Positions 43,121 through 52,095 of a DNA stretch of 64,000 bases are shown here, in pieces. The stretch is from Streptomyces sp. LUP30 (GTDB taxonomy: Bacteria; Actinomycetota; Actinomycetes; Streptomycetales; Streptomycetaceae): assembly GCF_001746365.1 (NCBI RefSeq), contig NZ_MJAJ01000007.1, positions 249,209-313,208 of the forward strand, given 5' to 3'. The notes beneath the pieces are model-generated. The model was given only the letters and a program-made list of their open reading frames with translations. It did not search any database and was not told the DNA's origin. The first letter of the stretch is position 1, and each line of letters starts with the position of its first letter. The position numbers and the translations under genes were made by a program.

Positions 43121-43882
43121 GTGAGCTACTCCGTAGGACAGGTCGCCGGATTCGCCGGTGTCACGGTGCGCACGCTGCACCACTACGACGACATCGGCCT
43201 GCTCGTCCCCGGCGGGCGCAGCCACGCGGGCCACCGGCGCTACGACGAGGCCGACCTCGACCGGCTGCAGCAGATCCTGTTCTACCGCGAGCTCGGCTTC
43301 CCGCTCGAGGACGTCGCGACCCTGCTCGACGATCCGGCGGCCGACCCGCGCGCGCACCTGCGCCGGCAGCACGAACTGCTGACCGCCCGGATCGAGAGGC
43401 TGCAGAAGATGGCCGCGGCCGTGGAACACGCCATGGAGGCACGCAAGATGGGCATCAACCTCACGCCCGAGGAACGGTTCGAGGTCTTCGGCGACAAGGA
43501 CCCCGGTCAGTACGCCGAGGAGGCCGAACAGCGCTGGGGCGGCACCGAGGAGTACGCCGAGTCGCAGCGCCGCGTCGCCCGCTACACCAAGGACGACTGG
43601 AAGCGCCTGCAGGCCGAGGTCGACGACTGGAGCGGGCGTTACTCCGCCCTGGTGGCCGCCGGGGAGCCGGCGACCGGCGACGCGGCCATGGACCTGGCCG
43701 AGGAACACCGCCGGCACATCAGCGCCTGGTACTACGACTGTCCCTACGAGATGCACCGCTGCCTGGGTGAGATGTACGTCTCCGACGAGCGCTTCAAGGC
43801 GTTCTACGACGCCATGCACCCGGGCCTCGCCGAACACCTCAAGGAGGCGATCCTGGCGAACGCGGCCCGGCGTACGGGGTGA
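43121..43882 (+). CDS. tipA: Thiopeptide-sensing MerR-family regulator TipAL, with internal TipAS start
   Basis: 253 residues, the known TipAL length. The N-terminal MerR helix-turn-helix (SVGQVAGFAGVTVRTLHHYDDIGLL) is followed by a coiled coil and the TipAS domain. An internal ATG at 43448, with GGAGG 8 nt upstream (43435-43439), would give the 144-residue TipAS. The drug-binding cysteine described for TipA is residue 214 in HRCLGEMY; a second, Cys207, is in YDCPYE. Thiostrepton-class peptides bind covalently and activate TipAL at its own promoter, while TipAS sequesters drug. GTG start follows AAGGGAG. Confidence 0.97.
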   Translation: MSYSVGQVAGFAGVTVRTLHHYDDIGLLVPGGRSHAGHRRYDEADLDRLQQILFYRELGFPLEDVATLLDDPAADPRAHLRRQHELLTARIERLQKMAAAVEHAMEARKMGINLTPEERFEVFGDKDPGQYAEEAEQRWGGTEEYAESQRRVARYTKDDWKRLQAEVDDWSGRYSALVAAGEPATGDAAMDLAEEHRRHISAWYYDCPYEMHRCLGEMYVSDERFKAFYDAMHPGLAEHLKEAILANAARRTG

Positions 43883-43897
43883 GCGACGATCTGACGA

Positions 43898-43927
43898 TCC
43901 TGGTCCGGGGCTACTCCCGGGCCAGGA
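43898..43927. terminator. Bidirectional hairpin between tipA and YbjQ genes
   Basis: TCCTGGTCCGGG (43898-43909) pairs with CCCGGGCCAGGA (43916-43927), with one wobble. The 6-nt loop contains the stop codon of the YbjQ gene on the minus strand (43911-43913). It lies 16 bp after the tipA stop. Confidence 0.85.
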
Positions 43928-44276
43928 CCACGGCGGTGCCGTAGGCGCACACCTCGGTGCCCACGTCGGCCGCCTCGGTCACGTCGAAGCGGAACATCAG
44001 CACGCCGTTGGCTCCCCGCGCGCGTGCCTGCTCGACCAGCCGTTCCATCGCCTGGTTGCGGGTCTCCACCAGGGTCTTGGTCAGACCCTTGAGCTCACCG
44101 CCGATCATCGACTTCAGGCCCGCGCCGATCTGACTGCCCAGATGCCGTGAGCGCACCGTCAGCCCGAAGACCTCGCCGATGACCTGTTGCACCCGGAATC
44201 CGGGCACGTCGTTCGTGGTGACGACCAGTACGTCCGACTGGGGGCCCTGCCCGCCGCCGTAATCATCGATGCCCAT
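43911..44276 (-). CDS. YbjQ/UPF0145 family protein
   Basis: 121 residues of the YbjQ (UPF0145) family, which form small pentameric rings of unknown role, once proposed to bind metals. Family segments are VLVVTTNDVPGFRVQQVIGEVFGLTVRSRHLG, ETRNQAMERLVEQARARGANGVLMFRFDV and CAYGTAVVL. Cytoplasmic. ATG at 44276. Its stop codon lies in the loop of the shared terminator with tipA. Confidence 0.93.
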   Translation of the reverse strand: MGIDDYGGGQGPQSDVLVVTTNDVPGFRVQQVIGEVFGLTVRSRHLGSQIGAGLKSMIGGELKGLTKTLVETRNQAMERLVEQARARGANGVLMFRFDVTEAADVGTEVCAYGTAVVLARE

Positions 44277-44417
44277 GGCTCACAGCTTCGCCCCGGAGGG
44301 CGCACAGCGCATCCCGGAGACGTCCGTGGAACCTGGGGCCGGCGCAGTCCGTTGATAGCTTTGTGCGGCTGCACCATGGACGCTGTACGTTCCCCCACCC
44401 GTCAGGAGCCCGGAAGC

Positions 44418-45509
44418 GTGACGACGATCGCCCTCGGACCGAGCTTGCTGGACCCCGACCGTCTGCTCGACACCTACGGCATCTGGGGTCTGCTGCTCAT
44501 CGTGTTCGCGGAGTCCGGCCTGCTGATCGGGTTCTTCCTGCCCGGTGACTCCCTGCTGTTCACCGCGGGTCTGCTGATCACGTCCAACCAGCTGGACTTC
44601 CCGCTGTGGGGCGCGGTCGCGTTGATCTGCGTCGCCGCGATCCTGGGCGACCAGGCGGGCTACATGTTCGGCAAGAAGGTCGGACCGTCGCTCTTCAAAC
44701 GGCCGGATTCCCGGCTCTTCAAGCAGGAGAACGTCACCAAGGCGCACGAGTTCTTCGAGAAGCACGGCCCGAAGTCCCTGATCCTGGCCCGCTTCGTGCC
44801 CATCGTGCGCACCTTCACGCCGATCATCGCCGGCGTCAGCGGCATGCGTTACCGCTCCTTCCTGACCTTCAACGTCATCGGCGGCGTGCTGTGGGGCGCG
44901 GGCGTCACTCTGCTCGGCTCCTGGCTGGGCAACATCGGCTTCGTCAAGAAGAACATCGAATTGATGCTCATCCTGATCGTGCTGCTCTCCGTGGTCCCGA
45001 TCGTCATCGAGTTCATGAGGGCCCGCTCCAAGTCCGGCAAGAGCGCGTCGCAGGCCCCGGCGCAGGCTCCCGAGCAGCACCGGCCCCAGCACCAGCACCC
45101 GGTCATGGACGACGCGACGACCCAGCTCCGCCGGATCGACCAGCACGACCAGCAGTACCCCTACGGCCACCAGGGACAGCAGAACCACGGCCAGGACCAG
45201 GGCTACGGTCACGGCAACAACCACGGCCAGGACCACCACTACGGCCAGGATCACGGCCAGGACAACGGTCAGAACCACGGCGGGGATTTCAGCCGCCAAG
45301 GCCGGCAGGACGACTACTACGGCGCGCAGCAGTACCCGCAACAGCAGCCCTACCCCCAGCAGCCGCGGCAGCGGCACCCACAGGACGACTGGCCGCAGCA
45401 GCAACAGCAGCCGCAAGGGCAGCAGCCGCAGCAGCAGCAGGAACAGCCGTACGGGGCCCAGCACAACGGCCACAACGGCCAGTACCCCTACGGCGACCAG
45501 GGCTACTAG
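44418..45509 (+). CDS. DedA/VTT-family membrane protein with long Q/H/G-rich tail
   Basis: 363 residues. The first 205 are a standard DedA protein: FAESGLLIGFFLPGDSLLFTAGLL, GDQAGYMFGKKVGP, the FFEKHGPKSLILARFVPIVRTFTPIIAGVSGM motif with the conserved Arg residues, and a final helix with basic cap RARSKSGK. DedA proteins are linked to lipid-carrier flipping and membrane homeostasis. The last 150 residues are low complexity, dominated by Q, H, G, Y and N (HGQD repeats, then Q runs), on the cytoplasmic side. GTG at 44418 follows CAGGAG; ATG 44376 is an alternative. Confidence 0.92.
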   Translation: MTTIALGPSLLDPDRLLDTYGIWGLLLIVFAESGLLIGFFLPGDSLLFTAGLLITSNQLDFPLWGAVALICVAAILGDQAGYMFGKKVGPSLFKRPDSRLFKQENVTKAHEFFEKHGPKSLILARFVPIVRTFTPIIAGVSGMRYRSFLTFNVIGGVLWGAGVTLLGSWLGNIGFVKKNIELMLILIVLLSVVPIVIEFMRARSKSGKSASQAPAQAPEQHRPQHQHPVMDDATTQLRRIDQHDQQYPYGHQGQQNHGQDQGYGHGNNHGQDHHYGQDHGQDNGQNHGGDFSRQGRQDDYYGAQQYPQQQPYPQQPRQRHPQDDWPQQQQQPQGQQPQQQQEQPYGAQHNGHNGQYPYGDQGY

Positions 45510-45533
45510 AAGCGGCGCGGAAGGACGGGGGGT

Positions 45534-47198
45534 TCAGAAACCCCTCGTCCGCTTGGCGGCCCGCCGCTTCTCCAAAGAGCCGATCCGCAGGAACATCCGG
45601 GACACCTCGGACCCCAGGTTCACCCCGATCGCGATCGCCATCGCCAGCGCCGCCGCCTTGGTGATCGACACCAGCCCCGCGTCCACCTTGCTCTGCGCGA
45701 TGGCCAGCAGCCCGAAGTAGGTCGCCGAACCCGGCAGCAGCGGCCCGATCGCGGCCGTCGTGTACGGCAGCGCGGAGGCGAACCGGTAGCGCGCCAGCAA
45801 CTGCCCGAACAGGCCGACCACCCCGGCCGCCACGGCCGTGGACGCGACGGGCGAGATCTCGCCGGTGTAGCGCATCGCGCCGTACACCGACCAGGCGACA
45901 CCGCCGTTGAGGGTCACGGCGACCACGGTGGACCGCTCCTGCTGCAGCAGCACGGCGAACGTCAACGACAGCAGCATCGACGCACCGATCTGCCACAGCG
46001 GCCGCTTCGTGACGCCCAGGGCCGCGTCGGGATCGAGATGCGCGCCGAGCTGCACCCCGACGTAGAGCATCACCAGCACCCCCGCCACGATGCCCACGAA
46101 GAAGTACATGACCTCCAGCAGCCGGGCGGCCGCGGTGATGTAGAACCCGGTCAGACCGTCCTGGACGCCCGCCACCAGCGCCCGCCCGGGCAGCAGCGCG
46201 AACAGACCACCCGTGATGACCGCGGACGCCTTCACGTCGACGTGGGACAGCGTCAGCGCGATGCCTATCGCGGCGGGGGGCATCGCGGCGACCAGGAACT
46301 GGTAGAACTCCGGCAGTCCGCGCCCCGCGCACAGCCACGCCAGCCGGTCGCCGAACATCGCGCCGAGCATCGCCGCCACGAACACGACCAGGTCGCCGCC
46401 GACCAGCACCGAGGCCGCGCCCGCGAGCAGCCCGCTCGCCGAGGTCAGCACCCAGGTCGGGTAGGGGTGCCGATTACGGCGCATCTCCGCGAGCCGCCGG
46501 TAGGCCTCCTCCAGCGAGAGATGGCTCTCCGTGTCGCTCAGGTCGTCCACGAGCCGGAAGACGGCCGCCAGACGCGTGTAGTCGGTGCCCCGGCGGCGCA
46601 CCGTCCGCGACGCCGTCACGGGGTCCTCCACCAGGGACGGCTGGTACGAGATCGACAGCAGGGTGAAGGTGACGTTGGGCTCGCAGCGGTCGAGTCCGTA
46701 GGAGCGGCACACCGCGAACATCGCGGCCTCCACGTCCTCGGCGCCCTCCCCGCCCGCCAGCAGCAACTCGCCGATGCGCAGCGTCAGGTCGAGCACCCTG
46801 GGGACGGCGGGCCCCTCCTCCTCCGCCGCCTTCGGCCCCGCCTCCGGCGCGGGCCGTTCGGCCACCGGCATCCGCAGCATGGTGCGCATCCGGTCCTGCC
46901 AGGGCAGGTCCTTGATCAGGCTCACGACCGGGACGCCGCCGGCCGGCGTGAAGGCGGCCGGGGCCTGCCGGGCGCTGTACGTGCTCGGCGGACTGAACGC
47001 CGACCCCTCGCTGTCTCCGGCGGCCGGCTGGGCCACGTCCAGCCCCGCCGGGACGGCGAACTCCGACGTGGTCTCCGGTTCGCCTCCCCCTCTGGCGACG
47101 GCCAGACCCGCCGGGATCGCGAACTCGGACGTGATCTCGGGGTCGAAGACACTCCTCGCCTCGTCCGACTGCGGTTTGCGGTCCTCCGCCTCCGACAC
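45534..47198 (-). CDS. Threonine/serine exporter family protein (ThrE-type)
   Basis: 554 residues. The N-terminal soluble part, ThrE's DUF1212, contains DLTLRIGELLLAGGEGAEDVEAAM and EPNVTFTLLSISY. About ten membrane helices follow, with LLPGRALVAGVQDGLTGFYITAAARLLEV and a final SLEKRRAAKRTRGF. ThrE exports Thr and Ser in Corynebacterium; the substrate here is inferred. Unusual is an extra 100-residue N-terminus with two copies of a [EI]TSEFA[IV]PAGL motif (residues about 23-53). GTG at 47198 follows GGGAG. It lies downstream of ppa but beyond its terminator. Confidence 0.93.
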   Translation of the reverse strand: MSEAEDRKPQSDEARSVFDPEITSEFAIPAGLAVARGGGEPETTSEFAVPAGLDVAQPAAGDSEGSAFSPPSTYSARQAPAAFTPAGGVPVVSLIKDLPWQDRMRTMLRMPVAERPAPEAGPKAAEEEGPAVPRVLDLTLRIGELLLAGGEGAEDVEAAMFAVCRSYGLDRCEPNVTFTLLSISYQPSLVEDPVTASRTVRRRGTDYTRLAAVFRLVDDLSDTESHLSLEEAYRRLAEMRRNRHPYPTWVLTSASGLLAGAASVLVGGDLVVFVAAMLGAMFGDRLAWLCAGRGLPEFYQFLVAAMPPAAIGIALTLSHVDVKASAVITGGLFALLPGRALVAGVQDGLTGFYITAAARLLEVMYFFVGIVAGVLVMLYVGVQLGAHLDPDAALGVTKRPLWQIGASMLLSLTFAVLLQQERSTVVAVTLNGGVAWSVYGAMRYTGEISPVASTAVAAGVVGLFGQLLARYRFASALPYTTAAIGPLLPGSATYFGLLAIAQSKVDAGLVSITKAAALAMAIAIGVNLGSEVSRMFLRIGSLEKRRAAKRTRGF

Positions 47199-47258
47199 TC
47201 AGCAACGCTCCCTGGAACGACACCTTCCGTTGGCCTCAGTATGCGCACAGACACGCGA

Positions 47259-47288
47259 AAGGGCCGCACGCGCATGCGTGCAGCCCTT
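47259..47288 (-). terminator. Terminator of ppa
   Basis: AAGGGCCGCACGC (47259-47271) pairs with GCGTGCAGCCCTT (47276-47288), with one mismatch and a GCAT loop, 38 bp after the ppa stop. Confidence 0.82.
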
Positions 47289-47325
47289 CACCTACCTCTG
47301 CGCAGGCGTTTCACACCGCGAATCC

Positions 47326-47817
47326 TCAGTGACCGCCCTGGTCCTTGAAACGCTTGTAGGACCGCTCGATCTCGGCCTCGGCGTCGGTACGGCCGACCCA
47401 GTCGGCGCCCTCGACGGACTTGCCGGGCTCCAGGTCCTTGTAGACCTCGAAGAAGTGCTGGATCTCCAGGCGGTCGAACTCCGACACGTGGTGGATGTCG
47501 CGCAGGTGCTCCACGCGCGGGTCGGTCGACGGGACGCAGAGCAGCTTGTCGTCGCCGCCGGCCTCGTCGGTCATCCGGAACATGCCGATCGCGCGGCAGC
47601 GGATGAGGCAGCCCGGGAAGGTCGGCTCGTCCAGGATGACCAGCGCGTCCAGCGGGTCGCCGTCCTCGCCGAGAGTGTTCTCGACGAAGCCGTAGTCGGT
47701 CGGGTAGGCGGTCGAGGTGAAGAGTCGACGGTCCAGGCGGATCCGACCGGTCTCGTGGTCCACCTCGTACTTGTTCCGCGAACCCTTCGGAATCTCGATC
47801 GTGACGTCGAACTCCAC
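47326..47817 (-). CDS. ppa: Inorganic pyrophosphatase, family I
   Basis: 163-residue soluble Mg2+-dependent PPase, the usual actinobacterial length. Motifs are [10 protein letters not shown] at the N-terminus and the signature [12 protein letters not shown] with its metal-binding aspartates (about residues 50-60), then PTFPGCLI. It drives PPi-producing biosynthesis and duplicates in solution the chemistry of membrane-bound hppA (3263). GTG at 47817 ([12 protein letters not shown]) is chosen because GGAGGAG lies about 6 nt upstream; the ATG at 47832 is inside that site's leader. A terminator follows. Confidence 0.97.
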   Translation of the reverse strand: MEFDVTIEIPKGSRNKYEVDHETGRIRLDRRLFTSTAYPTDYGFVENTLGEDGDPLDALVILDEPTFPGCLIRCRAIGMFRMTDEAGGDDKLLCVPSTDPRVEHLRDIHHVSEFDRLEIQHFFEVYKDLEPGKSVEGADWVGRTDAEAEIERSYKRFKDQGGH

Positions 47818-47896
47818 CGGTGGCTCCTCCATGATCAACACATAGTTCTGGTGGTTAAGTGTCCCTCACGCAGGTGTGTGATCGCGAAAGGGGCTG

Positions 47897-49564
47897 GTGT
47901 TCGTGCCAGAGCTGAGGCCTTGGCGGACCGCGAGACCGCATGTGGTGCGGGTCGCGGACGCCGTACGACCACGTCTGGCACGGGCCGCAGGAGTCGTACG
48001 GCCCCGCCTCACGCACCTGGCGGCGACCGCGAAGCCGCAGGTCGAGCGACTCGTGCAGGCGGCGCGCCCGCAGCTCGCGCGGATCACGAAGGCCGGTCCG
48101 AACGCCCGGACGTGGCAGTACACCGCGGGTGCGGCGACCGCCGGGCTGGCGCTGACCGCGGTCGTGGTGACCGCCGCCGGACCCTGGGACTCCAGCGGTC
48201 AGCGTACGGCCGAGCGGGACCGGGTCGCCGCCCTGGAACGGACGGGTGGCACAGATCACGGCCGCCCGGACGATTCGTCCGGTACGTCCGACACGGCGGC
48301 CGGAGCTCCCCGGCCCGCGCCGAGCGCCGCCTCCGTCCTCACCGCGCTCGTCGGCGGAGGAGGCGGCGACACCGTGAAATCCGCCCCCGACGCCCTTCCC
48401 GGCGGCACCGGCCTCACGGGCGTCCTGGGCCCCCTCCTGGGCGATCCGGCCCTCGGCGCCCAGCACACCGCCGCCGTCGTCGACGTCGCCACCGGCAAGC
48501 GCCTCTACGGCGCCGGAGCCGACCAGGCGCTCACCCCGGCCTCCACCACGAAGATCGCCACCGCGGTCGCCGCGCTCTCCGCGATGGGCGGCGAACACCG
48601 CTTCACCACCCGTGCCGCGCTGGAACCCGACACCGGGGAACTCGTCCTCGTCGGCGGCGGCGACCCCACCCTCACGGCCCGCGCGGGCACCGGCGGCTGG
48701 GCGAGCCTGCGCACCCTCGCCACCTCCACCGCCGCCGCCCTGAAGAAGCGCGGACTCACCCGCGTGACGCTCTCGTACGACACGACCCTGTACGCCGGCA
48801 CGCAGATTCACCCCATCGGGGTCAACCCCAACCTCGCCCCCGTCACCGCCCTGAGCGCCGACGAGGGCCGCACCGACGTCTCCGACAGCGGCCCGGCAGC
48901 CCGCGTGAGCGACCCGGCCGCCGAGGCGACCGCCACCTTCGCGGAGTTCCTCGAGGCGGCCGGCGTCAAGACCACGGCCCCCGGCCCCTCCAAGGCCACC
49001 ACGCGCGCGCAGAGCCTCGCGACGGTCTCCTCGCCCCCGCTGTCCGCCCTGGTCGAGCGGATGCTCACCAACAGCGACAACGACATCGCCGAGGCCCTCG
49101 CCCGCCAGACCGCCGTCGCCACCGGCGTCCGTGCCGACTTCGCCGGCGCCGGCAAAGCGGTCCAGGCCCAGTTGAAGAAGCTCGGACTGCCCATGGCGGG
49201 CGCCCGCTTCAAGGACGGCAGCGGCCTCGACCGCCAGGACCGGCTCACCGCCGACCTGCTGACGGCCCTGCTGGTCAAGGCAGGCGACCCCCGCCGCCCC
49301 GACCTGCGCCCCGTCCTCACCGGCCTGCCGGTCGCGGGCTTCACCGGCACCCTCACCAGCCGCTACGCCGACGGCGCGGCCGGCGTCGTCCGTGCCAAGA
49401 CCGGCACCCTGACCGGCGTCAACACCCTCGCCGGCACCGTCGTCGACCAGGACGGCCGGCTGCTCGCCTTCGCCCTCATGGCCGCCGGCACGACCGACCC
49501 GGCGGCGGCCCAGGCGGCGCTGGACAGGGCGGCCACGGCGTTGGCCGGGTGCGGCTGCCGCTGA
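47897..49564 (+). CDS. PBP4-like D-alanyl-D-alanine carboxypeptidase/endopeptidase with 11-residue repeats
   Basis: 555 residues. The extracytoplasmic peptidase S13 domain has SxxK as ASTTKIAT (about 215), SxN as SDNDIAEA (about 395) and KTG as KTGTLTGVN (about 500), so it should trim cell-wall peptides. Before the single membrane helix (about 74-96) is a basic cytoplasmic segment with five exact-length 11-mer repeats: RPHVVRVADAV, RPRLARAAGVV, RPRLTHLAATA, KPQVERLVQAA, RPQLARITKAG (residues 13-67). I do not know this in other PBP4 proteins. GTG start 47897 (or 47903). It is divergent from ppa. Confidence 0.92.
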   Translation: MFVPELRPWRTARPHVVRVADAVRPRLARAAGVVRPRLTHLAATAKPQVERLVQAARPQLARITKAGPNARTWQYTAGAATAGLALTAVVVTAAGPWDSSGQRTAERDRVAALERTGGTDHGRPDDSSGTSDTAAGAPRPAPSAASVLTALVGGGGGDTVKSAPDALPGGTGLTGVLGPLLGDPALGAQHTAAVVDVATGKRLYGAGADQALTPASTTKIATAVAALSAMGGEHRFTTRAALEPDTGELVLVGGGDPTLTARAGTGGWASLRTLATSTAAALKKRGLTRVTLSYDTTLYAGTQIHPIGVNPNLAPVTALSADEGRTDVSDSGPAARVSDPAAEATATFAEFLEAAGVKTTAPGPSKATTRAQSLATVSSPPLSALVERMLTNSDNDIAEALARQTAVATGVRADFAGAGKAVQAQLKKLGLPMAGARFKDGSGLDRQDRLTADLLTALLVKAGDPRRPDLRPVLTGLPVAGFTGTLTSRYADGAAGVVRAKTGTLTGVNTLAGTVVDQDGRLLAFALMAAGTTDPAAAQAALDRAATALAGCGCR

Positions 49565-49665
49565 GCCCCGTCGCCCCCGAACCGGCTCCGGGCCCGACCC
49601 TGACATCTCCCTGACCGGCCTCCCGTGGCCTGCCCTCCGAGGCGGCGCTCACGTACGGTTGACGC

Positions 49666-50799
49666 ATGACGAGCATCGGTGGCGCTGCCTCATCAGGGAT
49701 GGTCGACTGGAATCTCGCGGTGGCGACCGCGACCCGGCTCGTACGGCCGGGACCGGAGGTCAGCCGCGACGAAGCACGTGCCGTCGTCGCGGAACTGCGC
49801 CGACACGCCAAGGCCTCGGAGCAACACGTCCGGGGCTTCACTCGTATGGGCACCGAGGACATCCACGACACGCCCATCCTCGTCGTCGACCGTCCGGGCT
49901 GGGTGCGGGCGAACGTCGCCGGCTTCCGCGAGATCCTCAAACCCCTCCTGGAGAAGATGCAGGAACGACGCGGCAACACCCCCGGCGGCGCTGTCCTCGG
50001 CGCCGTCGGCGGCAAGGTCACCGGCGTCGAACTCGGCATGCTGCTGTCCTTCCTGTCGTCCCGCGTCCTCGGTCAGTACGAGACCTTCGCCCCCGCCACC
50101 CGCGAACTCCCCGCCGGAGCGAACGGCGGCGGCCGCCTGCTGCTCGTCGCGCCGAACATCGTCCACGTGGAACGCGAACTCGACGTGGATCCGCACGACT
50201 TCCGCCTCTGGGTGTGCCTCCACGAGGAGACGCACCGCACGCAGTTCTCCGCCGTCCCCTGGCTGCGAGACCACCTGGAGGGTGAGATCCAGTCGTTCTT
50301 GGGCGAGACCGACGTCGACCCCATGACCTTCCTGGAACGCGTCCGCGAAGCCGCCCAGTCCCTCGCCGGCGGCCGCCCCGAGGGTGAGGAGGACGACGGG
50401 GGCCGCTCCCTGGTCGAACTCGTGCAGACGCCCGCCCAGCGCGAGATCCTCGCCCGCCTCACCGCCGTGATGTCCCTCCTGGAGGGCCACGCCGACTTCG
50501 TCATGGACGGCGTGGGCCCGGAAGTCGTGGCGACCGTCGCCGAGATCCGCGAGAAGTTCCAGCAACGCCGCGCCAAGGGCGCCTCCCGGCTGGACATCGC
50601 CCTGCGCAGGCTGCTCGGCCTGGACGCCAAGCTCAAGCAGTACCGGGACGGCGAACGCTTCGTGCGGGCCGTCGTCGACGAGGTCGGCATGGACGGCTTC
50701 AACCGGGTGTGGACCTCTCCGAACACACTTCCGACCAAGGCCGAGATCGCCAAGCCGGCGGAGTGGGTCGCGCGAGTGCACCGCAAGGCCGAGTCGTGA
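49666..50799 (+). CDS. Zinc-dependent metalloprotease, DUF2342 (F420-biosynthesis-associated type)
   Basis: 377 residues. The zinc-binding HExxH motif is HEETH (about residue 186), in LWVCLHEETHRTQF, typical of the DUF2342/zinc-dependent metalloprotease family of actinobacteria, sometimes annotated as coenzyme F420 biosynthesis associated. A second-shell GHADFVMDGVGPEVV (about 277) completes the site. No signal peptide; cytoplasmic. It is 192 bp upstream of tilS on the same strand. Substrate unknown. Confidence 0.9.
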   Translation: MTSIGGAASSGMVDWNLAVATATRLVRPGPEVSRDEARAVVAELRRHAKASEQHVRGFTRMGTEDIHDTPILVVDRPGWVRANVAGFREILKPLLEKMQERRGNTPGGAVLGAVGGKVTGVELGMLLSFLSSRVLGQYETFAPATRELPAGANGGGRLLLVAPNIVHVERELDVDPHDFRLWVCLHEETHRTQFSAVPWLRDHLEGEIQSFLGETDVDPMTFLERVREAAQSLAGGRPEGEEDDGGRSLVELVQTPAQREILARLTAVMSLLEGHADFVMDGVGPEVVATVAEIREKFQQRRAKGASRLDIALRRLLGLDAKLKQYRDGERFVRAVVDEVGMDGFNRVWTSPNTLPTKAEIAKPAEWVARVHRKAES

Positions 50800-50991
50800 G
50801 CCGCCGGAACGGGCGGGAACCGAATCCGGCCGCCGGCAGGAGAACGCCCCCGCAATCACCCGTCCGAGGGACCGTGGGCCCTGGGTAGGCGTGCAATGCT
50901 CAGGGAACGGCCCGGTTCTGTCACCATCTACACACTCTGAGTGACCGAACCTCGGGCTAACCCCCGAAAACTTCATGAAGGGAACCGGACA

Positions 50992-52023
50992 ATGGGTCCC
51001 CATCCTGCGGTCGCGGCGATACGCCTGGCGGTCCGCCGCGTACTTCACGACATCCTCAACGACCACCCCGCCCCCGACGAGAACCCGCACGAGCGCCCGA
51101 CCCCGCCGCTCGTGCTCGTTGCCTGCTCCGGCGGCGCCGACTCCATGGCGCTCGCCTCCGCCCTCGCCTTCGAGGCCCCCCGGCTCGGCGTCCGCGCCGG
51201 CGGCGTCACCGTCGACCACGGCCTGCAACCCGGCTCCGACCTGCGTGCCGCGGAAGTCGTCCTGCGGCTGCGCGAACTCGGCCTCGACCCCGTCGACTCC
51301 ACCGCCGTCGCCGTGGGCCGCGAGGGCGGCCCCGAGGCCGCCGCCCGAGACGCGCGCTACGCCGCCCTCGACGCAGCCGCCGAAGCCCACGGCGCCGCCG
51401 CCGTCCTGCTCGGCCACACCCGCGACGACCAGGCCGAGACCGTCCTGCTCGGCCTCGCCCGCGGCTCCGGCATCCGCTCCCTCTCAGGAATGGCCGCGGT
51501 CTCCGGGCGACCGGGCGCCGCCCGGCGCTACCGCCGCCCCTTCCTGCAGCTGGACCGGCAGACCGCCCGCAAGGCCTGCATGGTCCAGTCCCTGCCCGTC
51601 TGGGACGACCCGCACAACGCCGACCCGGCCTACACGCGCTCCCGGCTCCGCCACGAGGGCCTGCCCGCCCTGGAGAAGGCCCTCGGCAAGGGCGTCGTCG
51701 AAGCCCTGGCCCGCACGGCCCAGCTCTCCCGCGACGACGCCGACGCCCTCGACGCCTGGGCCGGCCAGGCCGAGTCCTCCGTGCGCGACGCGTCCGGCCT
51801 CCTGGAGTGCGCCAAGCTCTACGCCCTGCCGCCCGCCGTACGCCGCCGGATCCTGCGCCGCGCCGCGATCGAGGCGGGCGCTCCCGCCGGTTCGCTCTTC
51901 GCCCGGCACATCGAAGAGGTCGACCGGCTGATCACCGGCTGGCGCGGCCAGGGGGTCATCAATCTCCCTGGCAAAGTCGTCGCTCAGCGCCAGGGTGGCA
52001 GACTGGTGATTCGGCAAGGCTGA
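50992..52023 (+). CDS. tilS: tRNA(Ile)-lysidine synthase
   Basis: 343 residues. The PP-loop [10 protein letters not shown] (about residue 45) binds [28 protein letters not shown] and RPFLQLDR are family segments. It modifies C34 of the CAU anticodon of tRNA-Ile so that AUA is read, and is essential in most bacteria. ATG at 50992 follows GAAGGGA; the open frame extends to GTG 50941 without coding character. hpt and ftsH follow, the classic tilS-hpt-ftsH order. Confidence 0.96.
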   Translation: MGPHPAVAAIRLAVRRVLHDILNDHPAPDENPHERPTPPLVLVACSGGADSMALASALAFEAPRLGVRAGGVTVDHGLQPGSDLRAAEVVLRLRELGLDPVDSTAVAVGREGGPEAAARDARYAALDAAAEAHGAAAVLLGHTRDDQAETVLLGLARGSGIRSLSGMAAVSGRPGAARRYRRPFLQLDRQTARKACMVQSLPVWDDPHNADPAYTRSRLRHEGLPALEKALGKGVVEALARTAQLSRDDADALDAWAGQAESSVRDASGLLECAKLYALPPAVRRRILRRAAIEAGAPAGSLFARHIEEVDRLITGWRGQGVINLPGKVVAQRQGGRLVIRQG

Positions 52024-52095
52024 ATCCGGGCCCTCCGGCAGGACCGCTTACGTGGTCGTGGGCGGTTCCGGCGGCCGGTGGGACAACCGAAAGTG

